Source: Natrarchaeobius chitinivorans
GTDB lineage: Archaea > Halobacteriota > Halobacteria > Halobacteriales > Natrialbaceae
Direction: 5' to 3'
NCBI RefSeq assembly: GCF_003841505.1
Contig: NZ_REGA01000020.1
Span: 33,780 to 97,779, forward strand
Length of the DNA stretch: 64,000 bases
Position 1 is the first letter of the stretch, and each line of letters starts with the position of its first letter. A model generated the notes under the pieces. It worked only from the letters and a program-made list of their open reading frames with translations. It searched no databases and had not been told where the DNA came from. Positions 1 through 7,926 of this stretch are shown piece by piece. The position numbers and the translations under genes were made by a program.

Positions 1-2
1 GC

Positions 3-419
3 TACGTCGGCAACGTGGAGTCGATCACCGACGACGTCGAACGCCAGTCGGCCGCAGCCGTCGCGACGGTCGACCGACTCGAGCGGCGCATCGACGCGCT
101 CGAGGGCGAACTCGACGATATCGCGGTCGACACTCTCGAGGCCGACGGGGAACGCGACGACGAGAGCGAGACTGACGCCGCGGACGGGTCGACCGACGCA
201 GACGGTGGGACCTTCCGGTTCGACGGGTCCGTCAGCGAGACGACTCGACCAGAACCGGAACAGTCGGTCGCGGAGGTACTCGACGAGGATTCGAAACCGT
301 TCGTCGACGACATCGACCGACCGACGTCGTCTGCGAACCAGTCGATCGTCGACGAGGCGGTCGAGTCGGGAGACGACGACGGCGGATTGTTCGGCTCCAT
401 TCGATCACGACTCGGGTGA
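3..419 (+). CDS. C-terminal part of an acidic coiled-coil protein (5' truncated)
   Basis: The reading frame is already open at the window edge (Tyr-Val-Gly-Asn before the GTG at 15), so the true start lies upstream and this is a 3' fragment. The first ~30 residues look like an amphipathic coiled coil (VDRLERRIDALEGELDD). An Asp/Glu/Ser/Thr-rich disordered stretch follows, then a short glycine-rich tail ending LFGSIRSRLG. I do not recognise the family. The composition is typical of the acidic tail of a haloarchaeal cytoplasmic protein, and its function cannot be inferred from this fragment. Confidence 0.6.
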   Translation, partial: YVGNVESITDDVERQSAAAVATVDRLERRIDALEGELDDIAVDTLEADGERDDESETDAADGSTDADGGTFRFDGSVSETTRPEPEQSVAEVLDEDSKPFVDDIDRPTSSANQSIVDEAVESGDDDGGLFGSIRSRLG

Positions 420-488
420 TTCGCGACGTATTCACAGCCCTGCTGACGGCCGTGATACTGAGGATGCTGGAGTGGCCCCCAAGGAAGT

Positions 489-536
489 GTCGTCTGACAC
501 CACCGACCAACCGTCGTCCGACACCACCGACCGAGC
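489..536. repeat. Two tandem copies of a 24-bp unit
   Basis: Positions 489-512 and 513-536 share the core GACACCACCGACC with only a few differences. The unit lies in the 264-base gap between the first two genes, where no convincing gene is visible. Confidence 0.6.
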
Positions 537-683
537 GTTACGGACGTCGATTTCTGACATCGGCGCAGCGCAGCCTCACTCGAGGACGACGAATAGTGGT
601 AAGTAGTCACCGTAATTTGTCAGATAGTGGTAGTTTCGATCATAACGTCAGAACTATGTGGGAGCGTATACCGTCGCTACGGA

Positions 684-1286
684 ATGAAAGCGGATGCCAC
701 CGAAGAGATAGTAGAAGACGAGCTCCGAATGACCGAGAAATCGGTCGCGAATCTCGACAGTATCTGTGATACCACTCTCGTCGGTATCACGTTCCTGTTT
801 GCGGGAATCGCGACCTGGGGAGCGTTCGGATTCGGAGAGGTCTCTTCCGGAAGTATCAGTACTACCCAGGCCTGGCCGTTTCTCGGCTTCATCGTGCTTT
901 CGGGAGTTGCGACGACTGTCGCAGTGAGCTACATCATCCGTGGGCTCTTTCCACGGCAGTTCTACACCGAAGAAGTCGGCGAAACGATACTTCACTCGAC
1001 GTGGCTACCGGGTATCGGCAGTGGGACCTCGCAGTCGGCGATACTGGACCGTGCTCGGTCGACGACGGCCGAGGCGTACGTAAGCGAGTTCATCGAGAGC
1101 TACGACCCGGAAGACGAGATTGAAACCCACGAGAAGTTCTCGAAGGTCAAACTCCGCAACCTCAAGGCGATCGCCGGGATAAAAGCGAAACTGACCGGGA
1201 AGGGGCTCCTGTGGTTTCAGCTGGGGGTGCTGTTCTTCCTCGCCTCCTTGCTGTACGGTGGCGTTCTCGTCGTGCTGAGTGGCTGA
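684..1286 (+). CDS. Conserved membrane protein of unknown function, 200 aa
   Basis: I chose the ATG at 684 over the earlier in-frame GTG-type start at 627, because the added 19 residues are not acidic and lack family character. An acidic N-terminus (MKADATEEIVEDELRM) leads into two hydrophobic segments at about residues 31-50 and 62-85. A soluble region of about 80 residues, Lys-rich near its end, follows, and a final hydrophobic segment closes the protein (LLWFQLGVLFFLASLLYGGVLVV begins near residue 174). This suggests three membrane spans with a charged cytoplasmic loop. I do not recognise the family and assign no function. It is convergent with the operon at 1321-4171. Confidence 0.65.
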   Translation: MKADATEEIVEDELRMTEKSVANLDSICDTTLVGITFLFAGIATWGAFGFGEVSSGSISTTQAWPFLGFIVLSGVATTVAVSYIIRGLFPRQFYTEEVGETILHSTWLPGIGSGTSQSAILDRARSTTAEAYVSEFIESYDPEDEIETHEKFSKVKLRNLKAIAGIKAKLTGKGLLWFQLGVLFFLASLLYGGVLVVLSG

Positions 1287-1320
1287 AACGCGTCGAAACG
1301 GAATCGCGACGCGAGAGCGA

Positions 1321-2091
1321 TTACTGGGGCAGGCGATAGATGCGTTCGAAGCCAGTGCTCTCGACGAGCCGAACGCGAGATCCGTCCTCGAGGTCGACGA
1401 CGCCGAACGCCCCGTGGGGTTTCTCGGAGAGTTCTTTGTTGAACGAGTCGACGGTAAAGTGATCCGTCCCACCGTCTCTGGTGTGATCGGACCAGTGGAG
1501 GTGCCCGTTTACGACGAACGCGGGTTCGATGGCTTTCAGGATCTCGTTTATCGCCACCCTGTCGGTACAAAACGCCTGTTCGGGACGGTCGTGGAACCAG
1601 CGGTTCTCGTCGAGTCGCCGGAAGCCAAGCGGGTGATGGACGAACACGATCGGGTTCGACAGCGCATCCGCTTGCGACTCGAGTGCGTCGCGTTGCTCGC
1701 TGCCAATCTCGCCGCCGAATCCGGTACAGCCAGCTCCCGTCGAGTCGAGAAAGACGATGCGTTCCTCGATAGACCACAGTTCGTGTCCGAAGGCGTCTTC
1801 GAGCGTCGACCGGTCGAGGACGGCGACGTCGTGATTTCCCGGGACGTACCTGACAGGTGTTTCGCCGCCTTCCAGCGTGTCGATCACCGCCTCTAATAGC
1901 TCGAGCGTCGTTTCTTCGGACTGCCCGCCGTGGACGAGATCACCGAGTGCGACGATCAGATCGGGCTGTACCTCGCGTTCGATCTCCGTGCGAAGCACGG
2001 ATAGGGCTTCGGCGAGTTCGCCGATAGAGTCCGGTTTGGCGTGAATATCCGTGACGACTGCGATTCGTGACGGACGGTCGGTCCCTGTCAT
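1321..2091 (-). CDS. Calcineurin-like metallophosphoesterase, possibly a cyclic-nucleotide phosphodiesterase (CpdA-like)
   Basis: The binuclear metal motifs occur in order: DIH (residues 15-17), GD in ALGDLV, GNHD in VPGNHDV, HH in FVHHPLGF, and GHLH in NGHLHW. At 256 aa, with a compact phosphoesterase fold and no signal peptide, it should be a cytoplasmic Mn/Fe-type phosphodiesterase. The motif spacing resembles the class III cyclic-nucleotide phosphodiesterases typified by CpdA. This is the last gene of a three-gene unit: its ATG overlaps the upstream acetyltransferase stop by 4 nt, and the first gene encodes a nucleotide cyclase. A role in breaking down the cyclase product is therefore an attractive inference, but other phosphoesters are possible. 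Confidence 0.85.
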   Translation of the reverse strand: MTGTDRPSRIAVVTDIHAKPDSIGELAEALSVLRTEIEREVQPDLIVALGDLVHGGQSEETTLELLEAVIDTLEGGETPVRYVPGNHDVAVLDRSTLEDAFGHELWSIEERIVFLDSTGAGCTGFGGEIGSEQRDALESQADALSNPIVFVHHPLGFRRLDENRWFHDRPEQAFCTDRVAINEILKAIEPAFVVNGHLHWSDHTRDGGTDHFTVDSFNKELSEKPHGAFGVVDLEDGSRVRLVESTGFERIYRLPQ

Positions 2092-2648
2092 TCGAACTCG
2101 GAGCGGGACACAGCGTAGTACACCGTATCGACTCCGTCACCCCTGTCGTCGGGAATCGTCTCGACTTCCTGGAATCCCAGTTCCGCGAGCAGCGATAGAT
2201 GGCTCTCGTTACTGCTCCACGTTCGCGTCGAGACGTACGGCGAGGTAATCTCTTCTGGGAGATCAGACAGAATCGTCCCGTACATCCGTCGGGCGAGGCC
2301 CTCACGGCGGAACTCCGGGTCGACTGCGATCGTCGAAACGTAGTTCGAAGGCTGGAAAGAGCCGAGTTCGGGCGTCTCGTAGCCATCCCGGAACGACATG
2401 AATCCGGCAAGCTCACCGTCGTCGTGACACAGGATGAGATGCTGCTCGAGACACGCCTCGTGATACGTTTCGATGGCCTCCGAAACCTCCGCATTCGTCT
2501 CGCGCTCGGCGTCTGAAAGTCCCGAACGCTGGGTCGTCCCCTCGCGGGCCGACAGGGGAGGAACGAACTCGTCGTCGACGACGACGAGCAGTCGTTTGAT
2601 CGCCTCACTGTACCGGTCCGGGTCGGAAACGTATTCGACGGTAGTCAT
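2088..2648 (-). CDS. GNAT family N-acetyltransferase
   Basis: This 186-aa protein carries the GNAT core. The beta4 strand and acetyl-CoA pyrophosphate loop appear as VSTIAVDPEFRREGLARRMY, about residues 104-123, equivalent to the usual V.P..RG.G...L pattern but with REG in place of RGxG. A helix and the LGFQEVE strand follow. It sits between a cyclase-methyltransferase and a metallophosphoesterase and overlaps both by 4 nt (ATGA), so the three are almost certainly translated together. The substrate is not evident. In bacteria some GNAT enzymes are controlled by cAMP, but no cyclic-nucleotide-binding domain is visible here. Confidence 0.85.
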   Translation of the reverse strand: MTTVEYVSDPDRYSEAIKRLLVVVDDEFVPPLSAREGTTQRSGLSDAERETNAEVSEAIETYHEACLEQHLILCHDDGELAGFMSFRDGYETPELGSFQPSNYVSTIAVDPEFRREGLARRMYGTILSDLPEEITSPYVSTRTWSSNESHLSLLAELGFQEVETIPDDRGDGVDTVYYAVSRSEFE

Positions 2649-4171
2649 CGTTCGGAACGTGTCGCGAACGCGTAAATTCGCGTCGTGTCGATGTCGTCGT
2701 ACTCTCGTGCGAACTCCCTGTACTGCTCGGTGAAGGCGTACTTCTCGGCTTCGTTGGAGAGACGTTGCTTGTACGAAAGCAGCGTCGCCTCGGCGAAGTC
2801 GTCGACGAGCGTGTCCGGCTGTTCGGATTCCATCACGTCGATTTTGAGCACGTCGAAGTCGTTTCGCTCGAGCACCTCGGCCATTTCGTCTTTTTCGTAA
2901 TAGACGAGCGGAAACTGGAAGTCTCGGAAGTACTCTTCGAACCCGAGTTTCTCGTAGGCCCGTCGAGCGGCTTCGTGAAGTTCTTTGTAACAGCCCTTGG
3001 CACCCTGGTGTACCGCGAGAATGCCACCTGGATTCATCGCCGACCGGATGTTCTGATAGGCGTCGTCCTGTCGCTGTACCCAGTGCATCGTCGAGTTACT
3101 CATCACGATGTCGAACGACCGCTCGGCGTCCCAGTCCGAAATATCGGCAACCTCGTAATCGACTTTCGGATGGGTGTGATCCTGGCGCGCTTTGCGGATC
3201 TGGTCCGCTGACTCGTCGATGCCCACGATTCGCGCTTCCGGGAACAGGTCGGGTAGCGTCTTCGTGAGCGCACCCGAACCACACCCGATGTCAAGGACCT
3301 GTGCCGGCACCAGGTCTCGACGGTCGACGTACTGCTCCAGCCGCCAGAACAGGAAGTCCGCCTGTGTCCGCTGTGTCGTCGAATTCTCGTCGTACCGGTC
3401 TGCGTTCTGAAACAGGCTGTCGGCGCTATCGAGCTGATCGAAACACTCGCTTGCGAAGTGATGGAGCAGGACTCGATCCGCCTTGCGGTCGATCTGGGAG
3501 TACGACGAGACGAAAAATTCCAGCGCGCGCGAATACTCGCCTTCCTTGTACCGTTTCGCAGCGGCGTTGAACTGGTCGATGTACTCTTCGTCGTAGTCGT
3601 CGAGCGAACAGATTTCGAAAACGTCGATGCGCTCGTAGATACCTTCGATACGTTGGTCGGGAATGAGTCGGAACCGATACCCCTCCGGCAGCTGCTCGAT
3701 GTTCTCCCGGGTTCCCTCGTCAGTGAGAACGGACACATCGAACTTCTTACAGAGGCTCTGTAATCGAGACGAGATGTTGACGTTTCTGCTGATGATCGTC
3801 TCGTCGATGTCGGCGATCGTCGCCCGGTGGAGTTCGCCCGTCGACAGTCCGATACCGATTTCGAGATTGAGTTTCGTCCGTCGCTCGAGTTCCGGTAGCC
3901 GCCGGTACAGCATCTCGCTGGCCGCGCGGACGGCGTTGGCTTCACAGTCCTGCCGGCGATCGTCTCGAAACACCGCCAGCATGCCGTCGCCGACCAGTTT
4001 GTCGACCGCCCCGCCGTACGAATCGACGGTCCGCTGAAAGTCGACGAACAGTTCGTCCAGTACCGATTCGATCCGGCTCGGCCCATAGAATTCGAGGAGA
4101 TTCGTGAAGTTCCGTAAATCGACGAAGAGAACGCATCCCCAGTCTGTACGAGTCGTAGCTGTCTCGCTCAT
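2645..4171 (-). CDS. Class III nucleotide cyclase fused to SAM-dependent methyltransferase
   Basis: Two catalytic domains are joined in 508 aa. Residues 10-188 form a class III adenylyl/guanylyl cyclase homology domain: metal-ligand Asp in LFVDLRNFT (D18), KLVGDGMLAVF with K58 and the second metal Asp D62, the GLSTGEL strand, and VNISSRL with transition-state residues N132 and R136. Residues ~195-260 are helical and TPR-like. Residues ~285-508 are a Rossmann methyltransferase (DIGCGSG at 292-298, then VGIDES and the MSNSTMHWV strand) resembling trans-aconitate-type enzymes. The usual Asp/Thr three residues before the catalytic Asn is Arg129, so activity or nucleotide choice may be altered. 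There is no transmembrane or sensor domain. It is the first gene of an overlapping operon with GNAT and phosphoesterase genes. Confidence 0.85.
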   Translation of the reverse strand: MSETATTRTDWGCVLFVDLRNFTNLLEFYGPSRIESVLDELFVDFQRTVDSYGGAVDKLVGDGMLAVFRDDRRQDCEANAVRAASEMLYRRLPELERRTKLNLEIGIGLSTGELHRATIADIDETIISRNVNISSRLQSLCKKFDVSVLTDEGTRENIEQLPEGYRFRLIPDQRIEGIYERIDVFEICSLDDYDEEYIDQFNAAAKRYKEGEYSRALEFFVSSYSQIDRKADRVLLHHFASECFDQLDSADSLFQNADRYDENSTTQRTQADFLFWRLEQYVDRRDLVPAQVLDIGCGSGALTKTLPDLFPEARIVGIDESADQIRKARQDHTHPKVDYEVADISDWDAERSFDIVMSNSTMHWVQRQDDAYQNIRSAMNPGGILAVHQGAKGCYKELHEAARRAYEKLGFEEYFRDFQFPLVYYEKDEMAEVLERNDFDVLKIDVMESEQPDTLVDDFAEATLLSYKQRLSNEAEKYAFTEQYREFAREYDDIDTTRIYAFATRSER

Positions 4172-4479
4172 TCAACGCTAGCAGTTCTTTCGAAGGGGGA
4201 TAAATAAACCTAGGTCGCTCCGTCAGGACATCATCTCACGTCGTTCGCGTTGCTCATACTACCGGCTGTAACTGTACCAGGCCTCTCACCACACCGCAGC
4301 GGTGACAATCTCAAATGGTTCACATTCGGTCGTATCACGACGTCCGACTTCGCGGCGGCCATAGGACTGCTCGAGATCACTGCTTCCGGGCTCGAGGGTG
4401 CCGACTGAGCACGGCCCCTCTCCCACGGGGACACCCTCACCAAGCATTATTGCAGCTTGCGTGCAATTTGCGAGTAGAG
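4172..4479. other. Divergent intergenic region between the cyclase operon and the HTH/PIN pair
   Basis: No gene is supported in these 308 bases. The stretch just upstream of the cyclase gene is AT-richer (around 4195-4212, containing TAAATAAA and TTTATTTA) and is the likely minus-strand TATA/BRE region. The right end holds the palindrome described separately. Confidence 0.5.
4449..4467. promoter_or_regulatory. Candidate operator palindrome upstream of the HTH gene
   Basis: The perfect inverted repeat ATTGCA-N7-TGCAAT ends 12 nt before the ATG at 4480. This fits an autoregulatory site for the HTH protein, as is common for antitoxins. The assignment rests only on symmetry and position. Confidence 0.35.
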
Positions 4480-4995
4480 ATGGCGACGAGAGAAGCGGAG
4501 TGGAAAACGCCGCTCGACACCGGCGGGGACGTGTTCGAACTCCTCGGAAACGCCCGAAAAGCGTGGATCTACACGTACCTCCGGCACAATCCGGACGCGA
4601 CGATCGAGGACGTCGTCGAGACGCTCGAGATTCCACAACGAACGGCCTACGAGTACGTTGACGACCTCGAATCCGCGGGGTTCATCGAGCAGTCGAACGA
4701 GGGGCGACCGGCGCTGTACACTGCCGGAGAGATCGATCTTCACCTGGTACAGGGCGACGTCGAACGGGAGATCACGCCGGCGTTGATCGAAGCGGTCGCC
4801 CGCCGACTGCGAGACGACGACGTCGATACCTACATCGACCACCACGGATTGGACGGACTCGCCGTTGCCCTCGAGTACGCTCGCGAATACGTCGACGGGA
4901 CGGTTACGCATCGGATTATGGCCCGCGAGCAAGCGATCAGTTCCCTGGAAGCGGGCATCGTTTTGGATGCACTCCGTCCGGTCGTCGAGGGCTGA
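4480..4995 (+). CDS. Winged-helix DNA-binding protein, probable antitoxin partner of the PIN gene
   Basis: The product is 171 aa, taking the ATG at 4480 that follows GAGTAGAG; the longer frame upstream has arginine-rich non-protein-like translation. Residues 15-75 read as a winged helix: FELLGNARKAWIYTYLRHN, then DATIEDVVETLEIPQRTAYEYVDDL with the recognition helix, then a wing around EGRPALYT. The C-terminal half is helical. The next gene, 6 nt downstream, encodes a PIN-domain protein. Haloarchaea often pair an HTH regulator of this type with a PIN RNase, so a toxin-antitoxin role is inferred. The toxin copy here is broken, leaving this as an orphan. Confidence 0.75.
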   Translation: MATREAEWKTPLDTGGDVFELLGNARKAWIYTYLRHNPDATIEDVVETLEIPQRTAYEYVDDLESAGFIEQSNEGRPALYTAGEIDLHLVQGDVEREITPALIEAVARRLRDDDVDTYIDHHGLDGLAVALEYAREYVDGTVTHRIMAREQAISSLEAGIVLDALRPVVEG

Positions 4996-5001
4996 TCGAA
5001 G

Positions 5002-5628
5002 ATGGGCGACGATGACGAAGCCGTGTTCGTCGACTCCTCTATCCTCATCAGCTGTGGCCGGCGCGAGAGCACGCGGTTTCGGGCGTTGGGCCGGGAAGCC
5101 GATCGACGCGGTACGATCTTCCGGATACCGCCACAGGTCTATGCCGAAATGGGAGGTGAGACGTTGCTCGAGGGGTACGCGACGACCGATTCTGCTGTAG
5201 ACGAGGCGCTACGTGACGGGTGGATGTCGGTCACCGAAAGCCCGTCGTATTCGGAACCGGACGTCTCATACGGTCTGCTATGAGTCTTTACCGGTCGATC
5301 GCAGAACGGTGGGCGATCGACCGGCAATCAGTCATAGCAAACCGTATCACGGGTCATGGACCAGGCTCGGCGTTCCATCGCGACAGCCAGCGACCGATCC
5401 GAGGATGTCGTCGAAAAGACGGATACCGAAGTCGTCGACCTGGCACTCGAAACGCTCCTCGACAGCGCTGTTGACCGGGTGATCGTTGTCACGAACGACA
5501 TCCCGCTCGGTGAAGCAACGGAGACGTTGATTCCACGGCACGGGTTCGACGACGAGCAGATATCGTGGCTGACCGGTGGCGAACTCGCTGACGAACTCGC
5601 GACCGACTTCGTTCCCGAATTCGATTGA
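5002..5628 (+). pseudogene. PIN-domain (VapC-like) protein split by a MITE insertion
   Basis: Two same-frame halves surround a 78-bp element. The 5' half (93 codons, stop TGA at 5281 inside the element) has the first PIN acidic residue in VFVDSSILIS and the helix IPPQVYAEMG. The 3' half carries DTEVVDLALE and VIVVTNDIPLGEA, which supply the remaining acidic positions of a PIN nuclease. Removing the element and one copy of the flanking TCA restores one continuous frame of about 181 codons. Insert plus duplication is 81 bp, a multiple of three, so inactivation is due to the stop codon and not a frameshift. The ancestral protein was probably a VapC-type RNase toxin partnered by the HTH gene just upstream. 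Confidence 0.8.
5269..5346 (+). mobile_element. 78-bp MITE (family A) inserted in the PIN gene
   Basis: Terminal inverted repeats are TACGGTCTGCTATGA and TCATAGCAAACCGTA (one mismatch). They enclose an inner palindrome built on CCGGTCGATCGC and its complement, so the whole element can fold as one hairpin. TCA flanks both sides (5266-5268 and 5347-5349), consistent with a 3-bp target duplication. A near-identical copy lies in opposite orientation at 56819-56895. No transposase is encoded, so it must have been mobilised in trans. Confidence 0.8.
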
Positions 5629-6002
5629 AGTGGTCGTGTCTCCGCCAGACCGTTCTCGCTCTTCGACCCTCGAACTGCGCTGATACCGCTGTAACCGACG
5701 ACTCGAGCGCGAGCCCTAATTTTTGTCCCCGTGCGACCTGCCTCTCGCGTTGTGAGCCCTTGCGACGGTGGGAGCCGACGCTGTCGTCCCGACTACGTGG
5801 CGACGATGGGGCTGCTCGAGATCGCCGTCGACCGGACCCTCTCTCTATTTAAATAGTACCGGCCGAACCGGTTCCCCTGGTTTACTGGCCGTCGGGAATC
5901 TGAGACGGCCCTAATGTCGTGGTCTACCGAGCTATTGCTGTAGTCAACGCTCGGTTCGACGCACGGTGCAGCAACCGATCCGACATACCGACTCACAGGA
6001 TC
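5629..6002. promoter_or_regulatory. nosZ upstream region with TATA box and GAACCGGTTC palindrome
   Basis: No gene is supported here. A strong TATA-like stretch TATTTAAATA lies at 5846-5855. Ten bases further on is a perfect 10-bp palindrome, GAACCGGTTC (5865-5874), overlapping where the start-proximal promoter would be. If transcription starts near 5880, nosZ has an untranslated leader of about 120 nt, longer than most haloarchaeal leaders. The palindrome resembles the CGAAC/GTTCG half-sites known for the denitrification regulator NarO, but without the central gap, so a regulator site is only suggested. Confidence 0.4.
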
Positions 6003-7904
6003 ATGACCGATACTCACTCCACGACCGACCGATCGACGACCGAAACGGACGCAGCCGACGACCGCGACCCGCTGTTCGCACGGATCCCGCGACGGGACTT
6101 CATGAAAGCCGGCGCGGCGGCCGGAGCGATGGGATCGCTCGCCGGCTGTACGGGGTTGTTAGACAGCGACGGTGACCAACAGGCGGCAGCCGACGTCGAT
6201 GCGTCGGTACCGCCCGGCGAACTCGACGATTACTACGCGTTCCTCTCGGGGGGCCACTCCGGGGATATCCGCGTCTACGGCGTGCCGTCGATGCGCCAGA
6301 TCATGCGCATTCCCGTGTTCAACGTCGAGAGTGCACGTGGCTACGGCTTCGACGACGAAACGCACGAAATGTTGCAGAATTCGGGTGGCTACACGTGGGG
6401 AGACACTCACCACCCCCGCGTCAGTCAGACCGACAACGAGTACGACGGCGAGTGGCTGTTCGTCAACGACAAGGCCAACGGCCGGATGGCCCGGATCGAT
6501 CTGAAGTACTTCGAAACGGACGCGATCATCGACCTGCCGAACCACCAGGGAACCCACGGTGCGTGTATGCTGATGCCCGACAGCCGGTACGTCTTCGGCG
6601 TCGGCGAACTGCGCGTCCCGATCCCGAACGACGGCCGCGACCTCGACGACCCGAGCGAGTACGGCTCGACCCTCTCGGCGATGTCGCCGGACCCGTTCGA
6701 CCACGAGTGGGACGTCCGCGTCGACTGCAACCTCGACAACGGCGACTCCGGCAAAGAGGGCGAGTGGTTCTTCACGACCAGCTACAACAGCGAGGAGGGC
6801 GTCACGGAGTCGGAGATGACCGCGGCCGATACGGACTACGTCGTCGCGTTCAACATCCCCCGCATCGAGGACGCCGTCGAGGCAGGCGAGTACGACGAGG
6901 TAAACGGCGTTCCGGTCGTCGACGGCACCGAAGACAGCCCACTCAACGACGACGGCGAGCCACTCGTGCGGTATATCGACGTCCCGACGAACCCCCACGG
7001 CGTGAGCGTCACGCCCGACGGCCAGTACGCGATCGCCTCCGGGAAACTGGACCCGACCTGTACGATCATCGAGATCGACCAGTTGAACGAGGTCGACGAT
7101 CCCAACGACGCCGTCGTCGGCCGGGTCAACGTCGGCAACGGCCCACTGCACACCGCCTACGACGGTCGTGGCCACGCCTACACGACGCTGTTCGTCGACT
7201 CCCAGGTCGTCAAGTGGGACATCGAGGCCGCCGTCGATGCCGAGATGGGCTCGGAGGACCCCGTCATCGAGAAACACGACGTCCACTACAGCCCCGGTCA
7301 CCTGATCGCCGCGGAGTCGTACACCAGCGAGGCACAGGGCGACTGGCTGATCGTCCTCAACAAGCTCTCGAAAGACCGGTTCCTCCCCGTGGGACCCGTC
7401 TTCCCCGAGAACGACCAGCTGTTCTACATCGGCGACGACGACGCCGGGATGGAACTGGTCAAGGATACGCCCGCCTACCCCGAACCGCACGACGCCTCGA
7501 TCGTCCGCGCCGACCGGCTCGACCCGGCCTCGGTGTACGATCCGGACGACCTCGAGTTGGACTTCATCTCGCCGGCCGACGAGGACAACTTCATCGAGCG
7601 CGACGGCGATCAGGTCCACATCGAGATGTACAACCAGCGCAACCACTTCGGCTTCGAGGACATCACCGTCCAGGAGGGCGACGAGGTGACGATTCGCTCG
7701 ACCAACATCGAGCAGGAAGAGGACATCCTCCACTCGCTCGCGATCCCCGAACACGACGTCAACGTCAAACTGGCACCACAGGAGACCCGCGAGGTGACGT
7801 TCACGGCGGACGAGCCGGGCGTCTACTGGATGTACTGTGCGTACTTCTGTAGCGCGCTCCACCTCGAGATGCGCTCGCGCCTGCTGGTCGAACCGGCCGA
7901 CTGA
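6003..7904 (+). CDS. nosZ: Nitrous oxide reductase NosZ
   Basis: It reduces N2O to N2, the last step of denitrification, outside the membrane. The product is 633 aa from the ATG at 6003; an upstream in-frame GTG at 5919 adds a poor leader. A Tat motif (RRDF, near residue 30) and hydrophobic stretch end in LAGC, a lipobox, so the enzyme is probably a membrane-anchored lipoprotein. The seven-bladed propeller carries CuZ histidines in DTHHPRV, NHQGTHGACM, NPHGVSV, GPLHTAY, HYSPGH and EPHDAS. The C-terminal cupredoxin domain holds the CuA site CAYFCSALHLEM with C612, C616, H620 and M623. It is first in a run with nosB-like, nosD, nosF, nosY and nosL genes. Confidence 0.97.
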   Translation: MTDTHSTTDRSTTETDAADDRDPLFARIPRRDFMKAGAAAGAMGSLAGCTGLLDSDGDQQAAADVDASVPPGELDDYYAFLSGGHSGDIRVYGVPSMRQIMRIPVFNVESARGYGFDDETHEMLQNSGGYTWGDTHHPRVSQTDNEYDGEWLFVNDKANGRMARIDLKYFETDAIIDLPNHQGTHGACMLMPDSRYVFGVGELRVPIPNDGRDLDDPSEYGSTLSAMSPDPFDHEWDVRVDCNLDNGDSGKEGEWFFTTSYNSEEGVTESEMTAADTDYVVAFNIPRIEDAVEAGEYDEVNGVPVVDGTEDSPLNDDGEPLVRYIDVPTNPHGVSVTPDGQYAIASGKLDPTCTIIEIDQLNEVDDPNDAVVGRVNVGNGPLHTAYDGRGHAYTTLFVDSQVVKWDIEAAVDAEMGSEDPVIEKHDVHYSPGHLIAAESYTSEAQGDWLIVLNKLSKDRFLPVGPVFPENDQLFYIGDDDAGMELVKDTPAYPEPHDASIVRADRLDPASVYDPDDLELDFISPADEDNFIERDGDQVHIEMYNQRNHFGFEDITVQEGDEVTIRSTNIEQEEDILHSLAIPEHDVNVKLAPQETREVTFTADEPGVYWMYCAYFCSALHLEMRSRLLVEPAD

Positions 7905-7926
7905 CCACCTCACACATCCGTCACCT

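Noticed and set aside
5269..5346. Small RNA or CRISPR repeat inside the PIN gene
   Set aside because: Terminal inverted repeats, 3-bp flanking duplication and a second copy at 56819 identify it as a MITE.
6395..7852. Long arginine-rich open frame overlapping nosZ
   Set aside because: It is the shifted-frame shadow of nosZ in GC-rich DNA; it has no domain, is highly basic unlike haloarchaeal proteins, and lies fully inside a confidently identified gene.
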